Made by a program: the position numbers and the translations under genes. The notes under the pieces were generated by a model. The model was not told where the DNA came from and ran no database searches. It saw nothing but the letters and a program-made list of their open reading frames with translations. From CALKWS01 sp035302405 (lineage in GTDB: Bacteria > Actinomycetota > Actinomycetes > Actinomycetales > Beutenbergiaceae), in NCBI GenBank assembly GCA_035302405.1, contig DATGSR010000266.1, positions 1-25,828 on the forward strand: a stretch of 25,828 nt of DNA. The letters run 5' to 3'. Each line of letters begins with the position of its first letter. Position 1 is the stretch's first letter. Positions 1 to 7,530 of the stretch are shown here, piece after piece.

Positions 1-1085
1 TCGATCAGTTCGCTGATCAGTTCCGCATACGTCATGCCGGTGCGTTGCCACAACATCGGGAACATCGAGTACGGAGTGAACCCGGGCATGGTGTTGATCT
101 CGTTCACCAGCAACTGCCCGGAGTCGGTGTAGAAGAAGTCCACCCGGGCCAGGCCCTCACAGTCCAGCGCCTCGAACGTTGCCACGGCCAACTCCTGGGC
201 CTGCTCGGAAATCTCCTGCGGCACCGGGGCGGGGTACAGCAGTTCCACCTCGCCGGTGTCGAAGTACTTGGCCTCGAAGTCATAGAAGCCACCGTCCTGG
301 CCGATGGCGATCTCCCCCGGCGCGGTCACCCGCGGGCGCCCGCCCTCGCGCCCACCCAGCACGGCACACTCGATCTCCCGACCGCTAATGGCTTCCTCGA
401 TGAGCACCTTGGGGTCGTGCCCCTGGGCCACCGCGATCGCCTTGGCCAGATCATCGGGGCCATCAACCTTGGAGATCCCCACACTGGAACCGGCGCGAGA
501 GGGCTTGACGAACACCGGCCACCCCAACTGTGCGGCCGCCTGCTCCACCTCCTGCGGCGCCCGTGCCCACCACTGCCTGCTCACCGTGACCGAGCGGCCC
601 ACCGGCAAGCCCGCATCCCGCAGCACCGCTTTCATGAAGTGCTTGTCCATCCCCACCGCCGAGGCCAACACCCCCGAGCCCACATACGGCAGACCGGCCA
701 ACTCCAGCAATCCCTGTACCGTGCCATCCTCCCCGAACGGTCCGTGCAGCAACGGGAACACCACATCCACCGAAGCCAACTCCCGGGGCACCTGCCCGGC
801 CGAACGCACCAGCAACGGTTTGGACCCATCCCCGAACGGGACCATCACCGCACCCTGCTCCGCGCCCACCACCGGACCAGACTCCTGCCCAGCACCAAGC
901 GCCCACCGGTCCGGGTCATCGGCCGCCAACACCCACTCCCCCTGCGGCGAGATCCCGATCGGCACCACCTCGAACCGATCCCGGTCGATCGCACCCAGCA
1001 CCCCGGAGGCAGTGGCACAACTAATGGCATGCTCACTGCTTCGGCCCCCGAACACCACGGCCACACGGATCTTGGAAGTACTCAT
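1..1085 (-). CDS. ddl: D-alanine--D-alanine ligase, 3' end cut by the window
   Basis: Joins two D-alanines with ATP in the cytoplasm to make the dipeptide terminus of the peptidoglycan precursor. The ATG at 1085-1083 begins MSTSKIRVAVVFGGRSSEH, the usual Ddl N-terminus. Further on are HGPFGEDG, the ATP-grasp segment KPSRAGSSVGISKV and the metal/substrate loop EINTMPGFT, followed by the C-terminal stretch TYAELISELI. There are 361 full codons without a stop. Family members are about 360-375 residues, so only a few residues and the stop lie outside. It is divergent from the formate/nitrite channel gene. In many actinobacteria ddl follows plsC and gpsA directly; here it is separated from plsC by two unrelated genes. 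Identification rests on clear motifs. Confidence 0.95.
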   Translation of the reverse strand, partial: MSTSKIRVAVVFGGRSSEHAISCATASGVLGAIDRDRFEVVPIGISPQGEWVLAADDPDRWALGAGQESGPVVGAEQGAVMVPFGDGSKPLLVRSAGQVPRELASVDVVFPLLHGPFGEDGTVQGLLELAGLPYVGSGVLASAVGMDKHFMKAVLRDAGLPVGRSVTVSRQWWARAPQEVEQAAAQLGWPVFVKPSRAGSSVGISKVDGPDDLAKAIAVAQGHDPKVLIEEAISGREIECAVLGGREGGRPRVTAPGEIAIGQDGGFYDFEAKYFDTGEVELLYPAPVPQEISEQAQELAVATFEALDCEGLARVDFFYTDSGQLLVNEINTMPGFTPYSMFPMLWQRTGMTYAELISELI

Positions 1086-1512
1086 CGCCCCCGAGCGTAG
1101 CGCCGCCAGGCGCATGCCCGACGGCGATCACGGCCGCGGGTATCGCACCCCGGTCGTGATCCCAGTCGCCTACGGGCACCCGCAGCACGCCATTGCCCCT
1201 GACAGCGCACCACCTGCCGTGGCGACGACGTTCGCCGCGTCGGGCGAAGGCGTACCGGACAGTTTGGGCACGCGGATCGCTCGCGCGGTCGCCCGACTGG
1301 CGCGAGCAACCACGGCCGGTACTGTGCTGTGGCAATCTCCGGCCGGTTGGCCGGACCGCTGCGGCACTGCCTGACGAACTATGGGAAAGCGGGTTTCCGC
1401 ATCGGGGCTTCGCGCCGGTGTGCCTACTGAAGCGGGGCTGCCAGCCAGCCGCATGGAGATGTGGCTCACTCGCCCTGCTGAGGGCACCAACGACGGGCAC
1501 GGGAGGCGACCG
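1086..1512. other. Intergenic region between divergent ddl and FNT channel gene
   Basis: This 427-base stretch must hold the promoters of two divergent genes. An open frame in phase with the channel gene reaches back to 1381, but its 44 extra codons encode a non-membrane, Arg/Gly-rich stretch unlike the family, so I treat them as leader. A short inverted repeat (GGAAA-N5-TTTCC, 1384-1398) lies in it. I see no convincing -35/-10 pair, no FNR-type TTGAT-N4-ATCAA box and no RNA gene. Confidence 0.5.
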
Positions 1513-2400
1513 ATGGCCGCGAAGGAAACCTACGGCATCCTCACTCCGGCCCAGATGGCTCAGGCAGCCGAGGACGCGGCCTACAACAAGGCGGTCAATC
1601 GGCCGCTCGCCTCGTTCCTCCTCGGACTCACCGCGGGTGCCTACATCGGCCTAGGCTTCGTCTTCTTCGTGACCAGCCGGGTCGGCGCCGAGGGCATGCC
1701 CTGGGGCGTAAGCCAAGTGCTCGGCGGGGTGGTCTTCTCCACCGGGCTGGTGCTGGTGGTACTGACCGGGGCTGAGTTGTTCACCTCCTCCACCCTCACG
1801 CTCACCGCCAAGGCTTCCGGGCGCATCACGTGGTGGCAATTGCTGCGCAACTGGGGCGTGGTGTACGTGGCCAACTTCATCGGTGCGCTGGTTCTGGGGG
1901 CGCTGATCTACGCGGCCGGAACCTGGCGGTTGGTCGACGGAGGTTGGGGCGCGGTGGTCCTGGAGAGCGCCGCTACCAAGGTTCAGTACCCATTCCTGCA
2001 GGCTTTCGCGCTCGGCGTGCTGTGCAATCTGTTGGTCTGCCTGGCGATCTGGGCGGCTTACTCCGGGCGCACCACCACCGACAAGGTCGTCGCGGTCACC
2101 ATGCCGATCGCGCTGTTCGTGGCCAGCGGATTCGAGCACTCGGTGGCGAACATGTTCCTCATCCCGCTCGCAACTTTGATCAAGACCACCGCCGACGACG
2201 GTTTCTGGTCCAGTGCGGGTCTGGCGGTCGAAGACTTCAGCGAGGTGACCTGGGGCGCATTCTTCGTGAACAACCTGTTCCCGGTGACGCTGGGCAACAT
2301 CGTCGGTGGCGGGGTGATGATCGGCGTCATGTATTGGACGATCTTCCACCGCGTGATGCGTCAGCCCGGGGAGCCGGTGAAGGGCGACGGCGGCAAGTAG
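1513..2400 (+). CDS. Formate/nitrite transporter (FNT) family channel
   Basis: Inner-membrane pentameric channel of the FocA/NirC family, passing formate, nitrite or similar small monovalent anions. The 295-residue protein shows six hydrophobic segments, the first FNT signature near residues 84-95 (LTGAELFTSS) and the second near 204-214 (ASGFEHSVANM) with the central conserved histidine at about 209. The start is the ATG at 1513, preceded at 6 bases by GGGAGG; an upstream ATG at 1381 in frame would add 44 non-family residues. It is a single gene, divergent from ddl and convergent with the S9 peptidase. No formate- or nitrite-metabolising enzyme is next to it, so the substrate cannot be told from context. 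Confidence 0.9.
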   Translation: MAAKETYGILTPAQMAQAAEDAAYNKAVNRPLASFLLGLTAGAYIGLGFVFFVTSRVGAEGMPWGVSQVLGGVVFSTGLVLVVLTGAELFTSSTLTLTAKASGRITWWQLLRNWGVVYVANFIGALVLGALIYAAGTWRLVDGGWGAVVLESAATKVQYPFLQAFALGVLCNLLVCLAIWAAYSGRTTTDKVVAVTMPIALFVASGFEHSVANMFLIPLATLIKTTADDGFWSSAGLAVEDFSEVTWGAFFVNNLFPVTLGNIVGGGVMIGVMYWTIFHRVMRQPGEPVKGDGGK

Positions 2401-2466
2401 CCACCCCGCATCAAAGCGCGGTAACGCAGCCGTCCACCCGTAGCGCAGCCACCTGCCTCTGCGCGT

Positions 2467-4311
2467 TCAGGCACGCCCCAGATGCTCGCGCAGGAACGCG
2501 AGCGCCGCGGGGTAGGCATCCAGCCGGTTCGAACGCTTCGCCAACCCGTGGCCCTCGTCGTGGTAGACCCGTAGTTCACACGTCACGCCCGAGGCGTCCA
2601 GCGCGGCCTTGATCTGCTCGGCCTCGCTCAGCGGCACGCGCGGGTCGTTCGCCCCGTGGATCACGAACAGCGGCGCGCGGATCTGGTCCAGATACGTGAT
2701 CGGTGAGGCCTTCTCCAGGAACTCCCGGTGGTGCTCCAGCGACCCGTACTCCCGTTCCCGGTAGGCGCGGCGGTAGTCGGCGGTGTTCTGCAGGAACGTG
2801 ACGAGCGAACTGATCCCGACGATGTTCACCCCGGCGGCCCATAGTTCCGGCTGCATCGCCACCCCGGCCAGCACCATGTACCCGCCGTAGGACCCGCCCC
2901 ACAGCGCCGATCGGTCCTGATCGAGCCCCAGTTCGGGTAGCCAGGCGTGCAGGGCGGCCAGGTCAGCCACCGAATCCAGGCGGCGTTCCACATCATCCAG
3001 GGAGATCCACCGTTTGCCGTAGCCGGCCGATCCGCGCACGTTCGGCACCAGCACCGTCAACCCGGTCGCCGCAAGCGCCTGGATGATCGGGGAGAAGATC
3101 TGATCCGCCGAAGCCTCCGGACCGCCGTGGATGTGCAGCACGGAGGCACCTGCGAGATCGGTGTCCGTTGCGCCGCGGTAGACGAAGCAGGGCACCTGCT
3201 CCCCGTCGGGCGTGGGCACCCGGTGCACCGTGGGAGCGATCAGCCGCTCACGCAGATCGGGGTCCACTTCGACCGCCGAGGAGGCCAGCAACACGCTCTG
3301 ACCGGAGCGCGCATCGACCCGGTAGATCGCCCCGGGTTCGGTGGGCGTGGGGCCACCGACGACGACGTAGCGGGAGTCGGCCGACCAGGTCACCGAGGCA
3401 GCACCGAGCGCAGGCAGGTCCAGGTCGCGCCGATGGGTGCCGTCGATACCGTGGATCGCCAGTGTCATCGCGCCGTCCACCTGCCGGCCCACGATCATCG
3501 ACTGGGCGTCCGGGCTCACCCAGCACGCCAACTCCGCGGCCGGATCCTCCACCAGCAGGTGCCAGCCGGCGGCGTCGACCCGCCAGATGGCGTAGAACTC
3601 CCGGTCGTGGTTGCTGCTCAGGATCAACCCGGCGTCGTCGCCGGTCCAATAGACCTGCATATGCGAGGCGTACTCGTTCGGATCGGTGACGTACCCGCCC
3701 GGGGCGGCCTCGTCGTCGGGCTCGCCTTGCCCCAGGCTGAATGCGCGCGGGCCAACCGTCTGCACCACCGTCGAGGCCGGTTGGAGGCTCAGCCGCACCA
3801 CCGCGGCGCTGGACCCGTCGTGGGAGGCACGCACGCCCACGACGTACCCTCCGCCGTCGTAGGCGACCTGCTCGCTGCCATCGACGTGGTTGCGCACCAC
3901 CACGTCCATATCTACTCCGTTACGGCGATTGGTGGCATAGACCAGGTCCGTCTTTGTGACGTCGTGCAAGGTGTGCAGGTAGCGGGCATCGCGGACCAGC
4001 GGCTCCAGGTCGGCCAGGGTCGCCGGGCCGGGGCGGGGCGCATCCAGGTCCAGGGCGGACAACTGCCAGCGCTCATCGCCTCCGGCGTCATGCTGGACGA
4101 CGACGGCGCGCTCGCCGGGTAGGTAACGCCCGGTGCAGCGTCCGGGCAGGTCGGTGAGCGGGGTGCGGGTGCCGTCGGTGTCGATCTCCACCAATTGCAT
4201 GGAGCCAAGTTCGTCGTGGCCGGCCAGCACGCGGCCCTCGCCGTCCACGTCCAAGGCGGTCCAGGTGCGGATGCTGAGCAGGTCGGTGATCAGTTTCGCG
4301 TTATCGTCCAC
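2467..4311 (-). CDS. S9 family prolyl oligopeptidase-like serine peptidase
   Basis: Serine peptidase of clan SC, family S9 (acylaminoacyl-peptidase/dipeptidyl-peptidase-like), hydrolysing short peptides. About 614 residues: an N-terminal beta-propeller-like region (roughly 1-360) and a C-terminal alpha/beta-hydrolase domain. The nucleophile is in GGSYGG (Ser about 474), the acid in GANDPRVPLSE (Asp about 556) and the base in DEGHGLAKR (His about 588). The oxyanion region HGGPEAS is also present. There is no signal peptide, so it is likely cytoplasmic. I chose GTG at 4311 because GGTGG lies 5 bases upstream. GTG at 4320 is an alternative. The open frame runs to 4452, but that would overlap plsC. 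It lies 94 bases behind plsC on the same strand and may be cotranscribed. Confidence 0.9.
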   Translation of the reverse strand: MDDNAKLITDLLSIRTWTALDVDGEGRVLAGHDELGSMQLVEIDTDGTRTPLTDLPGRCTGRYLPGERAVVVQHDAGGDERWQLSALDLDAPRPGPATLADLEPLVRDARYLHTLHDVTKTDLVYATNRRNGVDMDVVVRNHVDGSEQVAYDGGGYVVGVRASHDGSSAAVVRLSLQPASTVVQTVGPRAFSLGQGEPDDEAAPGGYVTDPNEYASHMQVYWTGDDAGLILSSNHDREFYAIWRVDAAGWHLLVEDPAAELACWVSPDAQSMIVGRQVDGAMTLAIHGIDGTHRRDLDLPALGAASVTWSADSRYVVVGGPTPTEPGAIYRVDARSGQSVLLASSAVEVDPDLRERLIAPTVHRVPTPDGEQVPCFVYRGATDTDLAGASVLHIHGGPEASADQIFSPIIQALAATGLTVLVPNVRGSAGYGKRWISLDDVERRLDSVADLAALHAWLPELGLDQDRSALWGGSYGGYMVLAGVAMQPELWAAGVNIVGISSLVTFLQNTADYRRAYREREYGSLEHHREFLEKASPITYLDQIRAPLFVIHGANDPRVPLSEAEQIKAALDASGVTCELRVYHDEGHGLAKRSNRLDAYPAALAFLREHLGRA

Positions 4312-4405
4312 GTGCGCCACCCTAACGAGGCGCCGGGTGTACGCGGCGCGGCCGGGCTCGGATCGGCACCTGCGCGCTCCCCGGCCGCATCGGGCCGGTC
4401 GAGGG

Positions 4406-5116
4406 CTATCCGGTCTGGCGGGGGTCGAACAACTCCGCCGGTGCGTCCTCACCGCGAGCGCGCGCGACCAAGCCGGTGATCGTGACCATCAACCGCCTGC
4501 TGCCCTCACGCAGCACCTCGGCGCCCATCGGCTCATCGCGCAGATCCGACAGGTCGATGGGCGGTCCGGCGATCACCGTGATGGGTTTGCGGGGTATGGG
4601 CCGGGGCAGCCAGGCGCCCTGGGGCAACAGTTCGTGCGCTCCCCACTGACCCACCGGGATCAGCGGCGCACCCGTGGCAAGGGCCAGACGCACCACCCCG
4701 GTCTTGGCCACCATCGGCCACAGGTCCGGATCCCGGGTTACCGTGCCCTCCGGGAACACCGCGACCCCTTCCCCGACCGCCAGTCTCGCTTCGGCCTGGT
4801 GCAGCGCTCCACTAGCCCGGTCGGTGCCGCGGTACACCGGGATCATCCCCGTGGATCGCAGCAGGTGACCGAGCCCCGGCACGTCGAACAGCGTGTGCTT
4901 GGCGAGGATCTTGGCGTAGTGGCCGTGGTCGATGAGGAAGTGCAGGAGCGTCAGCGGATCGGCGTAACTGACGTGGTTGGCCGCTGCGATGAAGGCCCCC
5001 TGGGGCAGGTGTTCCGTTCCGGCCCAATGACGGCGCGTCATCGCTCGCATCAACGGACGGGCGACGGCGACCGCAGCGCGGTACGAGCGCGGAACCGGAG
5101 GGCGGGCCACGTGCAC
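4406..5116 (-). CDS. plsC: 1-acyl-sn-glycerol-3-phosphate acyltransferase
   Basis: Membrane-associated acyltransferase of the LPLAT/PlsC family that acylates lysophosphatidic acid to phosphatidic acid. The 236-residue protein carries the HX4D catalytic motif in NHVSYAD (His48, Asp53), the glycerol-phosphate-binding region VYRGTDR (about 94-100) and FPEGT (121-125). The predicted start is GTG at 5116; a second GTG two codons later and ATGs at codons 23 and 26 are possible, and no strong ribosome-binding site decides between them. Actinobacterial chromosomes often have murA-plsC-gpsA-ddl in a row; here plsC stands alone between the S9 gene and the divergent HicB-like module. The family is certain; acyl-chain preference is unknown. 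Confidence 0.92.
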   Translation of the reverse strand: MHVARPPVPRSYRAAVAVARPLMRAMTRRHWAGTEHLPQGAFIAAANHVSYADPLTLLHFLIDHGHYAKILAKHTLFDVPGLGHLLRSTGMIPVYRGTDRASGALHQAEARLAVGEGVAVFPEGTVTRDPDLWPMVAKTGVVRLALATGAPLIPVGQWGAHELLPQGAWLPRPIPRKPITVIAGPPIDLSDLRDEPMGAEVLREGSRRLMVTITGLVARARGEDAPAELFDPRQTG

Positions 5117-5184
5117 GATGCTACGCGGTCAGGCACGGAGCACGCGGGCCGGCCACTCAACGCACGGCGAGCGAAAATCACTGC

Positions 5185-5278
5185 TGGCATGCTTCTGATG
5201 CCACCTGACGCCATTCGACGCCACTTTTCTTTCCAGATGGCGTTGACATGGCATCACTCTGATGTCAGTATGGCGCCA
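5185..5278 (+). promoter_or_regulatory. Phased octamer array, probable operator of the HicB-like regulator
   Basis: Eight copies of an octamer close to TGAYGCCA, or its reverse complement TGGCRTCA, begin at 5185 (TGGCATGC), 5196 (TGATGCCA), 5206 (TGACGCCA), 5216 (CGACGCCA), 5238 (TGGCGTTG), 5249 (TGGCATCA), 5260 (TGATGTCA) and 5271 (TGGCGCCA). Steps are 11, 10, 10, 22, 11, 11 and 11 bp, one or two DNA turns, so all sites face the same side of the helix. The array covers the promoter and touches the start codon of the downstream RHH gene. RHH repressors typically bind short repeated boxes cooperatively, so self-repression is the likely role. This is inferred from sequence. Confidence 0.7.
5243..5271 (+). 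promoter_or_regulatory. Sigma-70-type promoter of a leaderless transcript
   Basis: A perfect -35 TTGACA (5243-5248) is followed after 17 bases by CAGTAT (5266-5271), which keeps three of six consensus bases including A2 and T6. The expected start of transcription, 6-8 bases downstream, coincides with the A of the ATG at 5278. No Shine-Dalgarno sequence precedes that ATG, which fits a leaderless mRNA, a common actinobacterial arrangement. Four octamers of the operator array overlap or flank this promoter. Confidence 0.65.
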
Positions 5279-5763
5279 TGCATCTGGATCGGTACCTCCA
5301 CTCCCTCCACGACGCCCTGACCGCGTCGGCCCGCACCGCGGGGCCCGACGTGCAAGAGGCGGCCGAGCGGCTGGCCCAGAGCATGGAGTCCGCCCTGCGG
5401 TTGACGTTGATGGAATTCGCTGCCGATTTCGCCGCCGAGGTCACCTTGAAGTTGGATGGCGACACCGTGGACGTCCGGCTCCGCACCGACGGTCCGGAGG
5501 TGGTGGTCACCTCCCCCGATATGGGGCCTCCGTCCCCGCCCGAACCACCGGCTCCCCCGCCGCCCCCTGAGGACTCGGAGGTCTCCAGGATCTCGCTGCG
5601 GCTGCCGGAGAGCCTGAAGAACCAGGTCGAGCAGGCCGCCACGGCCGAGGGCCTGTCCATCAACGCCTGGTTGGTGCGTGCCGTGCAGCGCGGCCTCACC
5701 CCGCCGGGCGCCGGCCCCCGTACCCACACCTCCAGTCGGCGGATGACCGGCTGGGCTCGCTGA
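5278..5763 (+). CDS. HicB-family (ribbon-helix-helix) DNA-binding regulator
   Basis: A 161-residue protein in three parts. Residues 1-80 are a helical then beta-rich domain. Residues 82-100 are a proline/glutamate linker with a run of prolines. Residues 103-140 are a ribbon-helix-helix domain (SRISLRLPESLKNQVEQA, then LSINAWLVRAV) of the type labelled HicB antitoxin. The C-terminus ends RMTGWAR, resembling the FTGWVR tail I recall from the many actinobacterial homologues. No HicA-like toxin lies beside it, so a transcription factor is likelier than an antitoxin. It heads a module with the 51-residue basic protein and the DUF4097-type protein. The start is the ATG at the predicted transcription start, with a phased octamer array over the promoter suggesting self-regulation. 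Confidence 0.85.
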   Translation: MHLDRYLHSLHDALTASARTAGPDVQEAAERLAQSMESALRLTLMEFAADFAAEVTLKLDGDTVDVRLRTDGPEVVVTSPDMGPPSPPEPPAPPPPPEDSEVSRISLRLPESLKNQVEQAATAEGLSINAWLVRAVQRGLTPPGAGPRTHTSSRRMTGWAR

Positions 5764-5776
5764 AGGAGCATCCGCC

Positions 5777-5932
5777 ATGGAAATGTTTCCCAACGCCGCA
5801 CTGGGATTCCACATCGTGCGCACCCCTGCTGATCCCCCGCCGTTCCACGTGCGTAAACCCAAGGGGCGCACCGAACGCTCCACCCGTCCCAAGGGCCGGC
5901 GTCCCGGAACACCCCGGCGCCCGCCCCGCTGA
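5777..5932 (+). CDS. Small very basic protein, function unknown
   Basis: A 51-residue frame whose ATG at 5777 is preceded by AAGGAG at 8 bases, the best ribosome-binding site in this module. It starts 13 bases after the regulator's stop. The N-terminal third (MEMFPNAALGFHIVRTPAD) is mildly hydrophobic. The rest is rich in Arg, Lys and Pro, with the near-repeats RKPKGR and RPKGRRPG, giving a strong positive charge. It has no membrane segment or recognisable domain. Its position suggests a nucleic-acid-binding or regulator-binding accessory protein. The strong translation signal and tight spacing are the support; I do not recognise the family. Confidence 0.65.
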   Translation: MEMFPNAALGFHIVRTPADPPPFHVRKPKGRTERSTRPKGRRPGTPRRPPR

Positions 5933-6010
5933 CTGCCCTGCTGACCACCCCGAGCGGCCCGCCACCTGGTGATCGCCGCGACAACGACGACGCGATCAAG
6001 GAATGACATC

Positions 6011-6853
6011 GTGACCGACTACACCTTCGAGGCCACCGCTCCGGTACGTATCGACGCCATCACCCGCGCCAGCGACTTGGCCGTGCACACCAGCGACTCC
6101 AGCCAGGTCGCCGTGCGTGTGCACCCGTTCCGAGATTCCTCCTCCGCCCGGTCCTACGCCGAGGACACCCTCGTGGACATGTCCGGCTCCGAACTACGCA
6201 TCGAGGTGCCGCGCAGCGCCGGCATCTTCTTCGCCAACCACCCACGGCTGCGGATCGATGTACATGTGCCGTTCGGGTCGGCTCTGAAGGTCAGCACCGG
6301 CTCCGGGGAAGTCACCGCCGAGGGGCGGTTGGACGAGGTCCGGGTCCGGTCCGGCTCCGGCGATGTGACCCTGCCGGAGTGCGGACCCACCGAGGTCACC
6401 ACCGGCTCCGGGAACATCACCGTGCACAGCGCACATGACGCGGAATTCCTGTGCGGGTCGGGTTCGGTGCGCCTGGGTACAGCCACCGGGCAGGTCCGGG
6501 CGAAGGCCGGCTCCGGTGACGTGATCGTCTCCCAGGCGGCTGATATCAGCGTCACGGCGGCCTCCGGAGACATCAAGATCACCACTCTGGCCGGCACCGG
6601 CCGGTTGCGGGCGGCCTCCGGGAACCTGATCGTGCAGGACGGGGTGCACGGATCGCTGAACGCAAGCACCGCCTCCGGGGACATCCTCGTCGGTGTTCAC
6701 CACGGCACAGCGGTGTACATGGACTGCTACAGCGCCGCCGGTCGCCTGGTGAGCGACCTGGAATCGAGCGAGGCACCGGGCGACCAGGATCAGACCCTGG
6801 AGGTCTACGCCCGTGCCGCCAGCGGGGACGTGCGCATCACCCGAGTTGCCTGA
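6011..6853 (+). CDS. DUF4097-type beta-solenoid repeat protein
   Basis: 280 residues, with an N-terminal beta region (1-95) and then about ten repeats of the pattern [GA]SG[DENS][VIL]. The repeats sit near residues 97, 115, 132, 149, 167, 184, 202, 221, 242 (degenerate) and 270, a pitch of 17-19 residues, as expected for a right-handed beta-solenoid of the DUF4097 (putative adhesin-like) family. There is no signal peptide or membrane helix, so it is probably cytoplasmic. I start it at GTG 6011, preceded at 7 bases by AAGGAA; an upstream GTG at 5969 in frame lacks a ribosome-binding site. In other actinobacteria I recall this family next to HicB-like regulators and ABC-2 transporters; here the transporter operon is convergent. 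The biochemical role is unknown. Confidence 0.85.
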   Translation: MTDYTFEATAPVRIDAITRASDLAVHTSDSSQVAVRVHPFRDSSSARSYAEDTLVDMSGSELRIEVPRSAGIFFANHPRLRIDVHVPFGSALKVSTGSGEVTAEGRLDEVRVRSGSGDVTLPECGPTEVTTGSGNITVHSAHDAEFLCGSGSVRLGTATGQVRAKAGSGDVIVSQAADISVTAASGDIKITTLAGTGRLRAASGNLIVQDGVHGSLNASTASGDILVGVHHGTAVYMDCYSAAGRLVSDLESSEAPGDQDQTLEVYARAASGDVRITRVA

Positions 6854-6893
6854 AACCGGGACGGGAACACGGCCCACGCAGTTTGAAGCGGGC

Positions 6894-6934
6894 ACCTCAG
6901 ATCCAGCCCGAAGTTGGTACCTCAGATCCAGCCC
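6894..6934. repeat. 16-bp direct repeat at the end of the response regulator gene
   Basis: ACCTCAGATCCAGCCC occurs at 6894-6909 and again at 6919-6934, 25 bases apart. On the minus strand the right copy encodes the regulator's last codons (Gly-Trp-Ile) and stop TGA at 6924-6922; the left copy repeats them just beyond the stop, out of frame. Confidence 0.85.
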
Positions 6935-7530
6935 TGCTGACGGGCCCGGGCCACCGCCTCATGCCGGTTGGCCACGCCCAGTTTGGAGACCGCTGCGGAC
7001 AGGTAGTTGCGTACGGTGCCCGCCGAGAGGTGTGCCCGTTCGGCGATCTCCTCCACCGGCGCGCCGTCGGCTGCCAGTTCCAGTACGTCCGACTCCCGCG
7101 GCGTCAGTGGGCTGTCTCCGGCAGCGATCGCATCCGCGGCTAGTTCGGGGTCCACGTACCGCCCGCCCTCATGTACCTGACGCACCACGTCGGCCAGCAC
7201 GGTGGAGGACACCGTCTTCGGCACGAACCCGCGCACCCCGACCTGCAGCGCCCGGCGCAGATAGCCCGGGCGGCCATGGCTGGTGACGATCACCACGGCA
7301 CACTCGGGCTGATGAGTCATCAGGTGCTCGCCCACCTCGATCCCGTCCGCCCCCGGCATCTGCAGATCCAACACCGCCACGTCCGGGGAGTACTTCGCCG
7401 CCGCAGCGATCGCCTCGGTGCCCGAAGCCGCCTGTGCGACGACCTCCAGATCGTCCTGCAGATCGAGCAAACTGGCCAGGGCGTGCCGGATGAGGTTCTC
7501 GTCGTCGGCGAGCAGGATCTTGATCGTCAT
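6922..7530 (-). CDS. NarL/FixJ-type response regulator
   Basis: DNA-binding output partner of the histidine kinase encoded just upstream. 202 residues: receiver domain 1-120 with acidic pocket DDE (9-11), phospho-acceptor Asp55 in VLDLQMPG and Lys105; then a LuxR/NarL-type helix-turn-helix (about 142-202; LTPRESDVLELAADG, HLSAGTVRNYLS). The start is ATG 7530, whose ATGA overlaps the kinase stop codon. Open frame upstream of this ATG is only a shadow of the kinase gene. Last gene of a four-gene operon with an ABC exporter, which it probably controls. The final codons are duplicated after the stop. Confidence 0.93.
   Translation of the reverse strand: MTIKILLADDENLIRHALASLLDLQDDLEVVAQAASGTEAIAAAAKYSPDVAVLDLQMPGADGIEVGEHLMTHQPECAVVIVTSHGRPGYLRRALQVGVRGFVPKTVSSTVLADVVRQVHEGGRYVDPELAADAIAAGDSPLTPRESDVLELAADGAPVEEIAERAHLSAGTVRNYLSAAVSKLGVANRHEAVARARQQGWI

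Noticed and set aside
45..1374. Two long plus-strand frames (45-1100 and 304-1374) opposite ddl
   Set aside because: The minus strand carries a motif-complete Ddl; the plus-strand products are Pro/Arg/His-rich with no domain.
1384..1398. Inverted repeat upstream of the channel gene as an FNR- or Crp-type operator
   Set aside because: GGAAA-N5-TTTCC does not match either consensus and lies over 110 bases before the start codon without a visible promoter.
2947..4122. A 391-codon plus-strand frame antisense to the S9 peptidase
   Set aside because: His/Arg/Gly/Val-rich composition typical of a shadow frame; the opposite strand holds a complete catalytic triad.
5278..6853. HicAB toxin-antitoxin system
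   Set aside because: No HicA-like double-stranded-RNA-binding toxin of about 60-80 residues is present; the small neighbouring protein is Arg/Pro-rich and lacks the HicA histidine motif.
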